A stretch of 15,786 nucleotides of DNA from CBFGTV01 sp965652145. Its GTDB lineage: Bacteria > Bacillota > Clostridia > Peptostreptococcales > Natronincolaceae. The notes beneath the pieces are model-generated. The model saw nothing but the letters and a program-made list of their open reading frames with translations. It had not been told where the DNA came from and ran no database searches. Below are positions 6,667 through 14,273 of this stretch, piece by piece (position 1 is the stretch's first letter; the number at the start of each line of letters is the position of its first letter). The stretch is from contig CBFGTV010000076.1 in NCBI GenBank assembly GCA_965652145.1, forward strand, positions 1-15,786, read 5' to 3'. Position numbers and translations under genes: made by a program.

Positions 6667-7638
6667 ATGAAAAAGAAAATTTTTGCAATTCTATTGGTCA
6701 CAGCCTTAATTTCAGTGGCTATTGTGGGATGTTCGAGCCCATCTTCGGGTACAAAAACCTTTATCTCAATTGCCACCGGCGGTACTTCCGGTACTTATTA
6801 TCCCTTGGGGGGAGCAGTAGCTAAAATTTATAACGAAAAGCTCTCTGATGTTTCGGCCAATGCCCAGGCAACTGGTGCTTCTGTGGAAAACATCGGACTG
6901 GTTGCTGGCGGTGAAGCAGAGCTGGCCTTTGTACAAAATGATACTGCCTATTACGCCTTTAATGGAACTGAAATTTACGAAGGAAAAGAAACGGTAAGCA
7001 ACATTAAGGGAATGGCCATGCTATACCCAGAAGTAATCCAAATAGTTGCCTCCAAGGATTCCGGCATTAATTCCGTAGAAGACTTAAAAGGGAAAAAAGT
7101 CGCCGTTGGCGCCCCTGGTTCAGGTACTGAGGCCAACGCCAGACAAATTTTAGATGTACATGGTTTACAATATAGCGACCTTGGAAAGGCAGACTTTTTA
7201 TCCTTTGCTGAAGCTGCCGACCAAATTAAAAATAAGCAGCTGGATGCCGCCTTCGTAACAGCCGGTCTTCCTACATCTGCCATCACCGAGGTTGCCCAGA
7301 CCTCTGATTTGGTCATTGTACCTATTGATAGTAGCATGATTAACCAATTATCTAGCCTGTATCCTTTTTATGCGGAAGTGACCATTCCTGCTGAAACCTA
7401 TCGTAATCAAGAGCAGGATGTAACAACTGCTGCAGTAATGGCTATGCTGATCGTTAATGAAGAGTTGGATGAAGACTTGGTCTATGAACTAACCAAGGCT
7501 ATCTTTGAAAACAGGCAGACAATTATAGACACCCACAGTCGAGGTAATGATATTACCCTTGACACTGCTTTACAGGGAATGCCCATAGAGCTCCATGACG
7601 GCGCAAAAAAGTATTATGATGAAAAGGGTGTAAATTAG
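6667..7638 (+). CDS. TAXI-family TRAP transporter substrate-binding lipoprotein
   Basis: This 323-residue solute-binding protein of the TAXI (TRAP-associated extracytoplasmic immunogenic) family would capture the substrate outside the membrane. A lysine-rich start, hydrophobic stretch and lipobox AIVGC (Cys22) mark a lipoprotein anchored to the outer face of the membrane. TAXI hallmarks are SIATGGTSGTYYPLGGAVAK near the mature N-terminus, AELAFVQNDTAYYA and KKVAVGAPGSGTEANARQIL. ATG 6667 follows AAGGGGGA. The substrate is not shown by the sequence. A Thermus TAXI protein was reported to bind glutamate/glutamine, and this gene is divergent from a 5-oxoproline operon, so a glutamate-like compound is a reasonable inference. 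Confidence 0.93.
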   Translation: MKKKIFAILLVTALISVAIVGCSSPSSGTKTFISIATGGTSGTYYPLGGAVAKIYNEKLSDVSANAQATGASVENIGLVAGGEAELAFVQNDTAYYAFNGTEIYEGKETVSNIKGMAMLYPEVIQIVASKDSGINSVEDLKGKKVAVGAPGSGTEANARQILDVHGLQYSDLGKADFLSFAEAADQIKNKQLDAAFVTAGLPTSAITEVAQTSDLVIVPIDSSMINQLSSLYPFYAEVTIPAETYRNQEQDVTTAAVMAMLIVNEELDEDLVYELTKAIFENRQTIIDTHSRGNDITLDTALQGMPIELHDGAKKYYDEKGVN

Positions 7639-7654
7639 AACATTTTAAGGAGGT

Positions 7655-7685
7655 TAAGGTATTGGAGAAGGACTCCAATACCTTA
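7655..7685 (+). promoter_or_regulatory. Intercistronic hairpin between the TAXI and DUF1850 genes
   Basis: A perfect 13-bp stem pairs 7655-7667 (TAAGGTATTGGAG) with 7673-7685 (CTCCAATACCTTA) around the 5-base loop AAGGA. No T-run follows, so it is not a classic terminator. It sits between a strong AAGGAGG (7647-7653) and the DUF1850 ATG (7694). Looping out the stem leaves 9 bases between that ribosome site and the ATG, an ideal spacing. It may also protect the 3' end of the binding-protein message, which is usually needed in excess over the permease. Confidence 0.75.
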
Positions 7686-7697
7686 TTCACTAAATGA
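7662..7697 (+). CDS. Possible 11-codon leader ORF coupled to the DUF1850 gene
   Basis: A TTG at 7662 lies 8 bases after AAGGAGG and opens a frame LEKDSNTLFTK that stops at TGA 7695-7697, overlapping the DUF1850 ATG (7694-7696) as ATGA. Its translation would deliver terminating ribosomes onto the DUF1850 start, which has no ribosome site of its own nearby. It could equally be a by-product of the hairpin sequence. No homologue is recognised. Confidence 0.25.
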   Translation: MEKDSNTLFTK

Positions 7698-8221
7698 AAT
7701 TTAGTAGAAGAAAAAAATTAATCCTTACCATTATACTTGTTCTGATGATTATCTTGTTGATACCCATCAGATATCTTCGTGCTTATAATTACAGCAATAA
7801 TCAATACCTGGCGGGATGGCCCTTAATAAAGGAATCAACCTTTACGGTTCGATTTATCCACTCTGTCATGCGTACACCTGTATATGAAAAATATATAATT
7901 AATAAGGAAAATGAGATTTTTTTAAGTGAAACCATTTTTTCATCCTATGGTGCAGGTAATCCCGAAACGACGCCCTATGATTTTGAAATAACAAAGGAGG
8001 GTTTTAGAATATACAACATCAATCAAAGGATAAGTCCTTTAGTCTATCGAACAGGTGCAATCATTGCAAATCATACAATGATCATTAACGAAAAGGAAAT
8101 ACCCTTTTTATCCTTCTCCTCCCCCGGTATTGCGGTGGGGATTGAAGTAAAAAGGAGGATCATGTTCGCATTTCTATTTGAGGAGGTATTATCATGGATA
8201 TCAAAATTGACAGCAGCTTAG
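7694..8221 (+). CDS. DUF1850 membrane-anchored protein of the TRAP operon
   Basis: DUF1850 proteins typically lie between the TAXI binding protein and the fused TRAP permease, as here; their role is unknown but is presumed to assist transport. The 175-residue product starts with a positively charged end and one hydrophobic helix (about residues 8-27), placing the rest outside the cell. The family motif VRFIHSVMRTPVYEKY (52-67) and FSSYGAGNP (82-90) are clear. An in-frame TAA directly precedes ATG 7694, so no longer start exists. No ribosome site lies just upstream; initiation seems to depend on the upstream AAGGAGG through a hairpin or a leader ORF. Its 3' end overlaps the permease gene by 28 bases. 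Confidence 0.85.
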   Translation: MKFSRRKKLILTIILVLMIILLIPIRYLRAYNYSNNQYLAGWPLIKESTFTVRFIHSVMRTPVYEKYIINKENEIFLSETIFSSYGAGNPETTPYDFEITKEGFRIYNINQRISPLVYRTGAIIANHTMIINEKEIPFLSFSSPGIAVGIEVKRRIMFAFLFEEVLSWISKLTAA

Positions 8222-10200
8222 AAAATGAAATGCTTGATGTAAATGAGCTGATGGAGGAATACGACAAGGAATCTGCCAGTGCCAGAAAGCTCAAGGGCTT
8301 TATGGGTAGAGTTGTAGCTATACTCGCCATTGCTATGTCAGGTTTTCATCTATATACGGCGGCAATGGGCACACTTTTATCCCTTCGTCAGCGTTCTCTG
8401 CATTTGATATTTGCCTTTACCCTGGGCTTTCTGCTGTATCCGGCCTTTAAAAAGGGGAATAAGGAAAAGGTTGCAATCTTCGACTATGTATTGGCAGTGC
8501 TTTCGGTTATCGTCTTTGGTTATCTTTTTATCAATGTAAATGCCATTGCTTTAAAGGGCGGCAGCGTAGATACCATCGATATTATTCTAGGCAGCCTGGC
8601 CATATTAATTACCCTTGAAATCACACGTCGGGTCGTTGGGCCTGAACTGCCTATTGTGGCTATTATCTTTTTGTTATATGCCAAATTTGGGCCCTATATG
8701 CCGGGCATGCTGGCCCATAGGGGCTTTTCTGTAGAACGAATTATCAGTCACATGTTTTTAACAACCGAGGGAATTTTAGGGATTCCTATTGGTGTTTCGG
8801 CTACTTTTGTATTTATGTTTATATTATTTGGTGCCTTTTTAGATAAAACCGGGGTAGGAAAATTCTTTATCGACCTGGCCTTTGGTTTAACAGGGCATCT
8901 AAAAAGTGGACCTGCCATGACTGCCGTACTGGCCAGCGGTTTTATGGGCTCTATTTCAGGAAGCTCTGTTGCTAATACCGTTACCACCGGTGCCTTTACC
9001 ATCCCCTTGATGAAAAAGGTAGGCTATAAATCTCACTTTGCCGGAGCGGTTGAGGCTGCCTCGTCAACTGGTGGTCAGATTATGCCGCCGGTAATGGGTG
9101 CTGCCGCCTTTATCATGGCAGAATTCACAGGAATTCCCTACCTTAAGATTATTGCTGCTGCTGCCATCCCTGCCTTTCTCTATTATTTTGCCGTTGCTGC
9201 AATAGTACATTTAGAAGCCTCAAAGCTGGGCCTAAAGGGTATTCCCAAGGAAAAGCTACCAAAGGCAGGTAAATTGTTGTTGACCCAGGGATATTTATTC
9301 TTGCCATTAATTTTCATCGTGTTTTTCTTGGTAAGGGGCTTTACACCGTTATTTGCATCCTTTTATTCCATTGTTATTTCTTTAGGAATTGCCATATTGG
9401 AAAGTCTCTACCGAGGATTTAAAAAGGGACAGTTTACCTTTACCTTTAAAGACTTCCTGGATGCTCTTCAGCAGGGTGCCAAAGGGGCTGTTGGTGTTGC
9501 TTGCGCCTGTGCCTGTGCTGGAATGATTGTTGGTGTTGTTACGCTAACAGGCTTGGGTTTAAGGATTGCGGAAATGATTGTGGCCTTAGCCCAGGGGCAG
9601 TTATTTTTAACATTATTCTTTACAATGATTGCCTCAATTATTTTAGGAATGGGACTACCCACCACAGCAAAATATATCGTGCTGGCAACTATGGCTGTAC
9701 CTGCTCTAATTCAGTTGGATGTCAATTTGATGTCTGCCCATTTATTTATTTTATACTTTGGTGTTATTGCCGATATTACCCCTCCTGTGGCCCTGGCGGC
9801 CTATGCAGGGGCCGGAATTGCAGGAGCAAATGCCATGAAGACAGGATTCCAGGCTGTAAAACTGGCCCTAGCCGCCTTCCTGGTGCCCTATATCTTTGCC
9901 TATAACGCAGAATTAATACTCGTGAAGGAGGTTGTTGACACTACTGTCGTTTTTCTACCCTTCTTTACCGCAATTCCTGTTATTCTCTCCTCTATTTTAG
10001 GAATTGTATGTCTGTCCTGTGGGATTGTTAACTACATGGTTACAAAAAACAAGATATATGAGACAATTATTTTATTTGTGGCGGCCATTACCCTTTTAAA
10101 CCCTGGATTTTACACTGATGCCTTCGGTCTGATTGCCTTCGGCTCAATTTTCTTACTACAAAAATCAAGAGTAAAAAAACAAAGCCTTCAGACAGCATAA
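8194..10200 (+). CDS. TRAP transporter permease, fused DctQ-DctM (TAXI-associated 4TM/12TM type)
   Basis: This 668-residue polytopic membrane protein is the permease of the ion-driven TRAP system served by the TAXI lipoprotein. A charged cytoplasmic N-terminus (about 1-35) precedes several small-subunit (DctQ-like) helices to about residue 150, then the large-subunit (DctM-like) part. Large-subunit hallmarks include SGSSVANTVTTGAFTIPLM, EAASSTGGQIMPPVMGAAAF, GLPTTAKYIVLATMAVPAL (about 487-505) and ITPPVALAAYAGAGIAGANA. ATG 8194 is set by AGGAGG 7 bases upstream (8181-8186), inside the end of the DUF1850 gene. A 28-base overlap with that gene couples the two. It is the last gene of the operon and is followed by a terminator. 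Confidence 0.95.
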   Translation: MDIKIDSSLENEMLDVNELMEEYDKESASARKLKGFMGRVVAILAIAMSGFHLYTAAMGTLLSLRQRSLHLIFAFTLGFLLYPAFKKGNKEKVAIFDYVLAVLSVIVFGYLFINVNAIALKGGSVDTIDIILGSLAILITLEITRRVVGPELPIVAIIFLLYAKFGPYMPGMLAHRGFSVERIISHMFLTTEGILGIPIGVSATFVFMFILFGAFLDKTGVGKFFIDLAFGLTGHLKSGPAMTAVLASGFMGSISGSSVANTVTTGAFTIPLMKKVGYKSHFAGAVEAASSTGGQIMPPVMGAAAFIMAEFTGIPYLKIIAAAAIPAFLYYFAVAAIVHLEASKLGLKGIPKEKLPKAGKLLLTQGYLFLPLIFIVFFLVRGFTPLFASFYSIVISLGIAILESLYRGFKKGQFTFTFKDFLDALQQGAKGAVGVACACACAGMIVGVVTLTGLGLRIAEMIVALAQGQLFLTLFFTMIASIILGMGLPTTAKYIVLATMAVPALIQLDVNLMSAHLFILYFGVIADITPPVALAAYAGAGIAGANAMKTGFQAVKLALAAFLVPYIFAYNAELILVKEVVDTTVVFLPFFTAIPVILSSILGIVCLSCGIVNYMVTKNKIYETIILFVAAITLLNPGFYTDAFGLIAFGSIFLLQKSRVKKQSLQTA

Positions 10201-10206
10201 TATAAA

Positions 10207-10245
10207 AAAGCCTTCTGGCTGATTTGATCTCAGCTGGAAGGCTTT
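10207..10245. terminator. Bidirectional terminator between the TRAP permease and tatA
   Basis: The arms AAAGCCTTCTGGCTGA (10207-10222) and TCAGCTGGAAGGCTTT (10230-10245) form a 16-bp stem with two G-U wobbles and a 7-base loop. An A-run precedes and a T-run follows (CTTTTTT from 10246), so it can end transcripts from both convergent operons. Confidence 0.88.
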
Positions 10246-10270
10246 CTTTTTTATCTGTTTCTATCTACAG

Positions 10271-10444
10271 CTAGGCCTGCTTTTCAGAACCATTTTCCTC
10301 GCTATGGCCGGCTGAATGATCCTTAAACTCCCTTATGGCTCTACCAAAGGATTTTCCAATATCAGGCAGCTTAGACGGACCAAAGATTACAAGGGCAATG
10401 GCCAGTATTAAAATCAGCTCTGTAGCTCCTATTCTTCCAAACAT
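10271..10444 (-). CDS. tatA: Twin-arginine translocase subunit TatA/E (second copy)
   Basis: A 57-residue protein with the TatA plan: a very short N-terminus (MFGRIGATEL), one hydrophobic helix ending in VIFGPSKLPDIGK, then an amphipathic helix and a charged tail. TatA subunits assemble with TatC to pass folded, often cofactor-bound, proteins across the membrane. GAGGTG lies 6 bases before ATG 10444. It is the last gene of the redox operon, 27 bases after a second tatA, and is followed by a terminator. No TatC is in the window. Confidence 0.9.
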   Translation of the reverse strand: MFGRIGATELILILAIALVIFGPSKLPDIGKSFGRAIREFKDHSAGHSEENGSEKQA

Positions 10445-10471
10445 CTATTTCACCTCACTGTCTGCAATAGT

Positions 10472-10663
10472 CTATTTGTCTTTATCGATGACATTAATAT
10501 CAATTATATTGATACTGTCTTTAATTTCCTTCTTGGTGTTTTTAATTTCCTTTACACCTTTCCCTACAGATTTTGCAATTTCAGGTATCTTATTAGGCCC
10601 AAAAATGATTATTGCAAGGCTGGCAATCAACACCAGCTCAGCAGCCCCTAGCCTTCCAAACAT
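10472..10663 (-). CDS. tatA: Twin-arginine translocase subunit TatA/E (first copy)
   Basis: The 63-residue product has the TatA layout: MFGRLGAAELVLIASL, a hydrophobic helix ending in IIIFGPNKIPEIAK, then a lysine-rich amphipathic helix (KSVGKGVKEIKNTKKEIKD). It resembles its downstream neighbour in the opening MFGR and the FGPxKxPxI turn, suggesting tandem duplication with divergent tails. I place the start at ATG 10663, because GAGGAGGTG lies 5 bases upstream and the product then begins like other TatA proteins. A Met ten codons upstream would add a non-TatA extension within fdhD. The gene overlaps the end of fdhD by 16 bases, so it belongs to the redox operon. Confidence 0.92.
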   Translation of the reverse strand: MFGRLGAAELVLIASLAIIIFGPNKIPEIAKSVGKGVKEIKNTKKEIKDSINIIDINVIDKDK

Positions 10664-11433
10664 GGGTTCACCTCCTCGGAGGACCCATGGCAAGCCTCAG
10701 ATATAATTCTTTCTTGATGACAATATACCACAGGCTCCTTAGAAACCACCCGCCCGATAATGGAAATACCTAGCCTTTCTCCAATTTCCAGGGCCAGGCT
10801 GGTGGGTATGCTTCTGGAAACCACAATGGGAATTCGGCTTGCCACTGCCTTTAAAAGCATATCTGAAGAAATTCTACCTGTGGTAATTAGAATAGACTGG
10901 GAAAAGTCGATTTTTTCCAGCAGCCCCTGGCCGATAACTTTATCGACGGCATTGTGTCTGCCAATGTCCTCCTTCAGGATTAATATCCTGGATTGATCTG
11001 CCAAAGCTGCACAATGATGACCACCGGTTTCCATATGTTTTACGGCACCCTTAAACATTTGTACTGTTAATTCCTTTAGCTGTTCTATAGGCATTTTTAA
11101 TTGAGTTTCGATGGCTTTTTCCTTTAAGAAGGCATCAGAAATAACCGTTCCGCTTCCGCAGCCACTGGTTAAAACTCCACTTAAACCATAACGTTCAACA
11201 GAAAGAAGGTTTCTTGTGGTGGCAATTACCTTTCTAATTTCCTCCGATACACCCAGGTCTTTAATCTCATCAAGGGATGTAATTAAGCCACGGGTGAATA
11301 AATGTCCCACTGCCAGATAATTTAGATCCTCAGGGGTACACATAAAGGTAAGGACCTTTCTTCCGTTAACAATTAAATCTACCGGAGCCTCTTCACAGAC
11401 CTTCTTATTAACTTCTTGTTGATAAAGAGTCAT
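10648..11433 (-). CDS. fdhD: FdhD sulfurtransferase for molybdenum/tungsten enzymes
   Basis: FdhD passes sulfur from a cysteine desulfurase to the molybdenum or tungsten centre of formate dehydrogenase in the cytoplasm. The 261-residue product has APVDLIVNGR (16-25), TPEDLNYLAVGHLFTRGLI (33-51), the cysteine loop LTSGCGSG (88-95, Cys92), EDIGRHNAVDKVIGQGLL and TTGRISSDMLLKA, which are strong family markers. The loop has one Cys rather than the CxxC of Escherichia coli FdhD. No formate dehydrogenase is present; the only pterin enzyme in the operon is the AOR-family protein, which makes the target of this FdhD an open question. ATG 11433 follows a G-rich ribosome site and lies 15 bases after the ydhW-like gene. 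Confidence 0.93.
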   Translation of the reverse strand: MTLYQQEVNKKVCEEAPVDLIVNGRKVLTFMCTPEDLNYLAVGHLFTRGLITSLDEIKDLGVSEEIRKVIATTRNLLSVERYGLSGVLTSGCGSGTVISDAFLKEKAIETQLKMPIEQLKELTVQMFKGAVKHMETGGHHCAALADQSRILILKEDIGRHNAVDKVIGQGLLEKIDFSQSILITTGRISSDMLLKAVASRIPIVVSRSIPTSLALEIGERLGISIIGRVVSKEPVVYCHQERIISEACHGSSEEVNPCLEG

Positions 11434-11448
11434 TAAGCCATCCCCCCA

Positions 11449-12051
11449 TTATGGTGTTTCATACTGTTCTATTTCAATCCACTGGGCCAGGCTCTTTGCA
11501 TAGGGTTGAGACAGGTGCTCAGTGGAGTAAAGATAGAGGGCTCCATTTGAAGCTCGAACCTCCTGAATATCCTGATAGGCTTCATAGTCTTTTATCTGAT
11601 TTAAAACCTTTTCAAGGCTTTCCTTATGGAAGTTGAAAGGAGGCTTTAAAAACAGTCTTGCATCCGTTGGCCTGGGGTATAACTTTGATTCGTGCCTTAC
11701 GGTGCTGGCAACCAGTTCAAAAAGATTGCCATCCTCTATTTTTACCAATATATTGGCATAATTTTTTGCCATAAATTGCTGATCATAAAAATATTGATCC
11801 TTTTTTCCCTCTACCTTTATTATCCCGGAATAGGTTTCATTCGTCAATAAAAGCTTTACCTGCTCCTCTAGAGGGGTATCTTCTGTTAACTCCACATCTT
11901 TTAAATTATCTAGGGAGGTTAACCGCCCTTCCATAGAATTCCTTCGTATCAACTCCGCCAGTTTCTCCCAGGGGTGAGTTGCTTCCTGCTGTTGTACTGC
12001 GTCAGTCCCTTGGTCATCAATCTTATTTGATATGTTTTGATCTTGATTCAC
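11449..12051 (-). CDS. YdhW-like protein of an AOR/ferredoxin oxidoreductase operon
   Basis: A 200-residue soluble protein without signal peptide, cysteine cluster or membrane segment. I call it YdhW-like mainly from position and size: in Escherichia coli ydhW (about 215 residues) accompanies ydhY (ferredoxin-like) and ydhV (AOR-like), the same set as here. Visible features are a polar N-terminus (1-25), HPWEKLAELIRR, and a C-terminal part with ARLFLKPPFNF, an alpha/beta pattern and a C-terminus rich in aromatic and acidic residues. Its function is unknown; a chaperone or assembly role for the AOR-family enzyme is a guess. The start is GTG at 12051, fixed by AGGAGG 7 bases upstream. Confidence 0.6.
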   Translation of the reverse strand: MNQDQNISNKIDDQGTDAVQQQEATHPWEKLAELIRRNSMEGRLTSLDNLKDVELTEDTPLEEQVKLLLTNETYSGIIKVEGKKDQYFYDQQFMAKNYANILVKIEDGNLFELVASTVRHESKLYPRPTDARLFLKPPFNFHKESLEKVLNQIKDYEAYQDIQEVRASNGALYLYSTEHLSQPYAKSLAQWIEIEQYETP

Positions 12052-12078
12052 CTTGCCGCCTCCTACTTCTATATTTGA

Positions 12079-12105
12079 AGGATAGGAGCAAAATACCCCT
12101 ATCCT
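12079..12105 (-). promoter_or_regulatory. Intercistronic hairpin between the AOR-family gene and the ydhW-like gene
   Basis: Arms AGGATAGG (minus-strand reading, 12098-12105) and CCTATCCT (12079-12086) form 8 bp, extendable by one G-U and one G-C pair, with a loop of about 7 bases. No T-run follows. It may act as an RNA-processing or stabilising element that favours the upstream enzyme message, or as a weak partial terminator. Confidence 0.5.
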
Positions 12106-12125
12106 GTCAATTTAAATATGGTGAA

Positions 12126-14231
12126 CTAGGGCAATAGATTCATAGCTTCCAATTCAGCAGCTACATCATCCAGTCCTAATCTAATCAAGGTTTCTTTTGT
12201 CGGTGCCCCTGTTTTTTCATCCCATCCCATTTCCCGATAGAACATAGTAAAGGCTAACTGCATATCTTCTCGATCCATCTTAATGGTTCCTTCACTGAAA
12301 GGCTTAAGCTCAGGGTCCATATCATAAACCCAGTTGGCAATTACATCATGCTTGTTCCTCATGTCAATGGTTCCCATCTGTTTAACGGTCATGGCTCTAT
12401 GAAGGGTAAAGATTCTTTCTCCCGCTAAATCCAGTTCGGCTTCACTGGTTTCCATACCGGTGGCCATGCTGAAGAATTGGGCTTCCAGCTTGGTATCACC
12501 TCGATAACCCCTTTCCTTTAACGGAGAAAGTGTCATTGGCCACATCCAGTTACATAAAGTTAATGAGTCGTGCAGTACATTTCTAATGATACTCCATTTT
12601 GCAAATTTGGCCTTGTATTCATTCATTGGCGTATAATTTTTAGGTACATCCAATGCATCTGGTGAGCCAAATACCTCAGCGGCAATTTCTTTTTGTAATT
12701 CAACGGGCAGCCCGCTTCCTAAAAAGTTTTCATGGGAGTGACATTGGGCATCCCGGTTAAACATACTGGAAATCAAAGCCCCAACCTGACCGGAAGATTC
12801 ATTACTATGGTGCACGGGGAATACCATAATAGGCGACCACAGCTTGGCTTCGGCACCATGATAATAATCATCCTTAAATTCCCATCTCTTGGCTAACCAA
12901 TAGCTGCCTTCACCAAAGGCGGTTCCAAATTCCCCTTCTTTAAGGGCTATTCTTCTATAGAACTCAATTAAAAACTCCGGATTACCTTCCTCCAATAAAT
13001 TCCATGGAATACTGTCGTACTCTTCCTTTGAAAGAGCATTTTTGATAATGCCGTTATTATATGCATACTTAAAGTCCCTGCCGATTTGTCCGTAGTTACA
13101 CCATACACCGTAGTCGTCAGCCAATGAGGCTCCAAGGGTTTTTCCCAGTAATGCCATTTCTCCCCGGGATTCACCGTCAGAATAGCCCTTAATCATTACG
13201 CCATTGGGGCTAAAATATCCCATACAGGTGTTGGCAATATACTCTGAAAAACCATAATCCTTAAGCTTAGGTACTTTTAACTGGGAATGGCAGCGGATGG
13301 GACAAGCATGACAGCCTCCCATTCTGACTGTGTTTTTTTCTGCCACAGGACCATGGTCAAATACTGCCTTTTGGGTTCTAAGGCCGACACTATTCATGTC
13401 ATGTGGGTCACAGGTACCTGTATTAACGGGGGGATTGGCTGCTCCCCAGGTTAACCCGTCGGTGGCTGTCCAGCGGCTGCCTGAGTTGTGATATTCTGCC
13501 CAGGGCTGAGGACTATTGGGTACCACGTGGTTGTTGTTGGCACCAATTAGTGTCATCATGTATTTGTCCAGCTCCAGCCAGTCCTTTCTGTCTGCAGCAA
13601 TGTGTACTGCTTGAGTTCCCTTAATCCCTATGGCCTTTAGGTTTTTAGAGCCCATTACACCTCCATGTCCTCCAGCCGAGTGGCTTTTACCAGTCATGAT
13701 AGTAGACATGTTTACCATGTTTTCCCCTGCCTGACCGATGGCAGCTACATGGGCACCTTCCCCCATTATTTCACAAATCTTTGCAGAGGTGTTGAAGGTT
13801 CCTGTACCCCAAAAGACAGATGCATCCTCAAGTGATACGTTTTCATCCTCAATTCTAAGCCAAACCGGGCTAGATGCCTTTCCTTCGATTACAATGGCGT
13901 CATAACCGGCATATTTCATAGCAGGTGAAAAATGTCCACCCATATGACTATCAGATATTAAGTGATAAGGGTTAGTGGGCAGCAGAGAGGTGATATTGGT
14001 CCTGCCACTACAGGGCATACCGGTTCCTGTTAATGGGCCTGCTCCAAATATAATTTTATTTTCCGGATCATAGGGGTGGGTTCCAACAGGTACCTCATCC
14101 CACATAATTTTGTAACCAATACCCATTCCACCAATAAAATCTTTATATTTCAAAGTATCCTCTGTTGAGAAGGACCCGTTGGTCAAATTGACTCTTAAAA
14201 TTTTTCCAGTCCAGCCATATCCGTTTGCCAT
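12126..14231 (-). CDS. Aldehyde:ferredoxin oxidoreductase family enzyme, YdhV-like
   Basis: The 701-residue product is an AOR-family tungsten or molybdenum bis-pterin enzyme. The N-terminus GYGWTGKILRVNLTNG (4-19) and the glycine-rich GAGPLTGTG are classic for the cofactor-binding domain. The [4Fe-4S] ligands are CHACPIRC (Cys307, 310, 314) and a distant Cys560 in LTLCNWMWPM, as in Pyrococcus AOR. Length and neighbours (ferredoxin and a ydhW-like gene) point to the YdhV subgroup; Escherichia coli YdhV has been reported to bind a bis-Mo-MPT cofactor. The substrate is unknown. It has no signal peptide of its own, yet its likely electron partner is a Tat lipoprotein. ATG 14231 follows GGAGG by 8 bases. 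Confidence 0.93.
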   Translation of the reverse strand: MANGYGWTGKILRVNLTNGSFSTEDTLKYKDFIGGMGIGYKIMWDEVPVGTHPYDPENKIIFGAGPLTGTGMPCSGRTNITSLLPTNPYHLISDSHMGGHFSPAMKYAGYDAIVIEGKASSPVWLRIEDENVSLEDASVFWGTGTFNTSAKICEIMGEGAHVAAIGQAGENMVNMSTIMTGKSHSAGGHGGVMGSKNLKAIGIKGTQAVHIAADRKDWLELDKYMMTLIGANNNHVVPNSPQPWAEYHNSGSRWTATDGLTWGAANPPVNTGTCDPHDMNSVGLRTQKAVFDHGPVAEKNTVRMGGCHACPIRCHSQLKVPKLKDYGFSEYIANTCMGYFSPNGVMIKGYSDGESRGEMALLGKTLGASLADDYGVWCNYGQIGRDFKYAYNNGIIKNALSKEEYDSIPWNLLEEGNPEFLIEFYRRIALKEGEFGTAFGEGSYWLAKRWEFKDDYYHGAEAKLWSPIMVFPVHHSNESSGQVGALISSMFNRDAQCHSHENFLGSGLPVELQKEIAAEVFGSPDALDVPKNYTPMNEYKAKFAKWSIIRNVLHDSLTLCNWMWPMTLSPLKERGYRGDTKLEAQFFSMATGMETSEAELDLAGERIFTLHRAMTVKQMGTIDMRNKHDVIANWVYDMDPELKPFSEGTIKMDREDMQLAFTMFYREMGWDEKTGAPTKETLIRLGLDDVAAELEAMNLLP

Positions 14232-14273
14232 CTATTCTTCCTCCATTTCACAAATAAAATAATCTAATTTAAT

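Noticed and set aside
10664..10693. Longer start for the first tatA
   Set aside because: The extra ten residues do not resemble TatA, lie inside fdhD, and the strong GAGGAGGTG is positioned for ATG 10663.
10335..10706. 123-codon open frame on the plus strand across both tatA genes
   Set aside because: It runs antisense to two well-supported tatA genes and contains no motif; the apparent internal repetition only mirrors the two tatA sequences.
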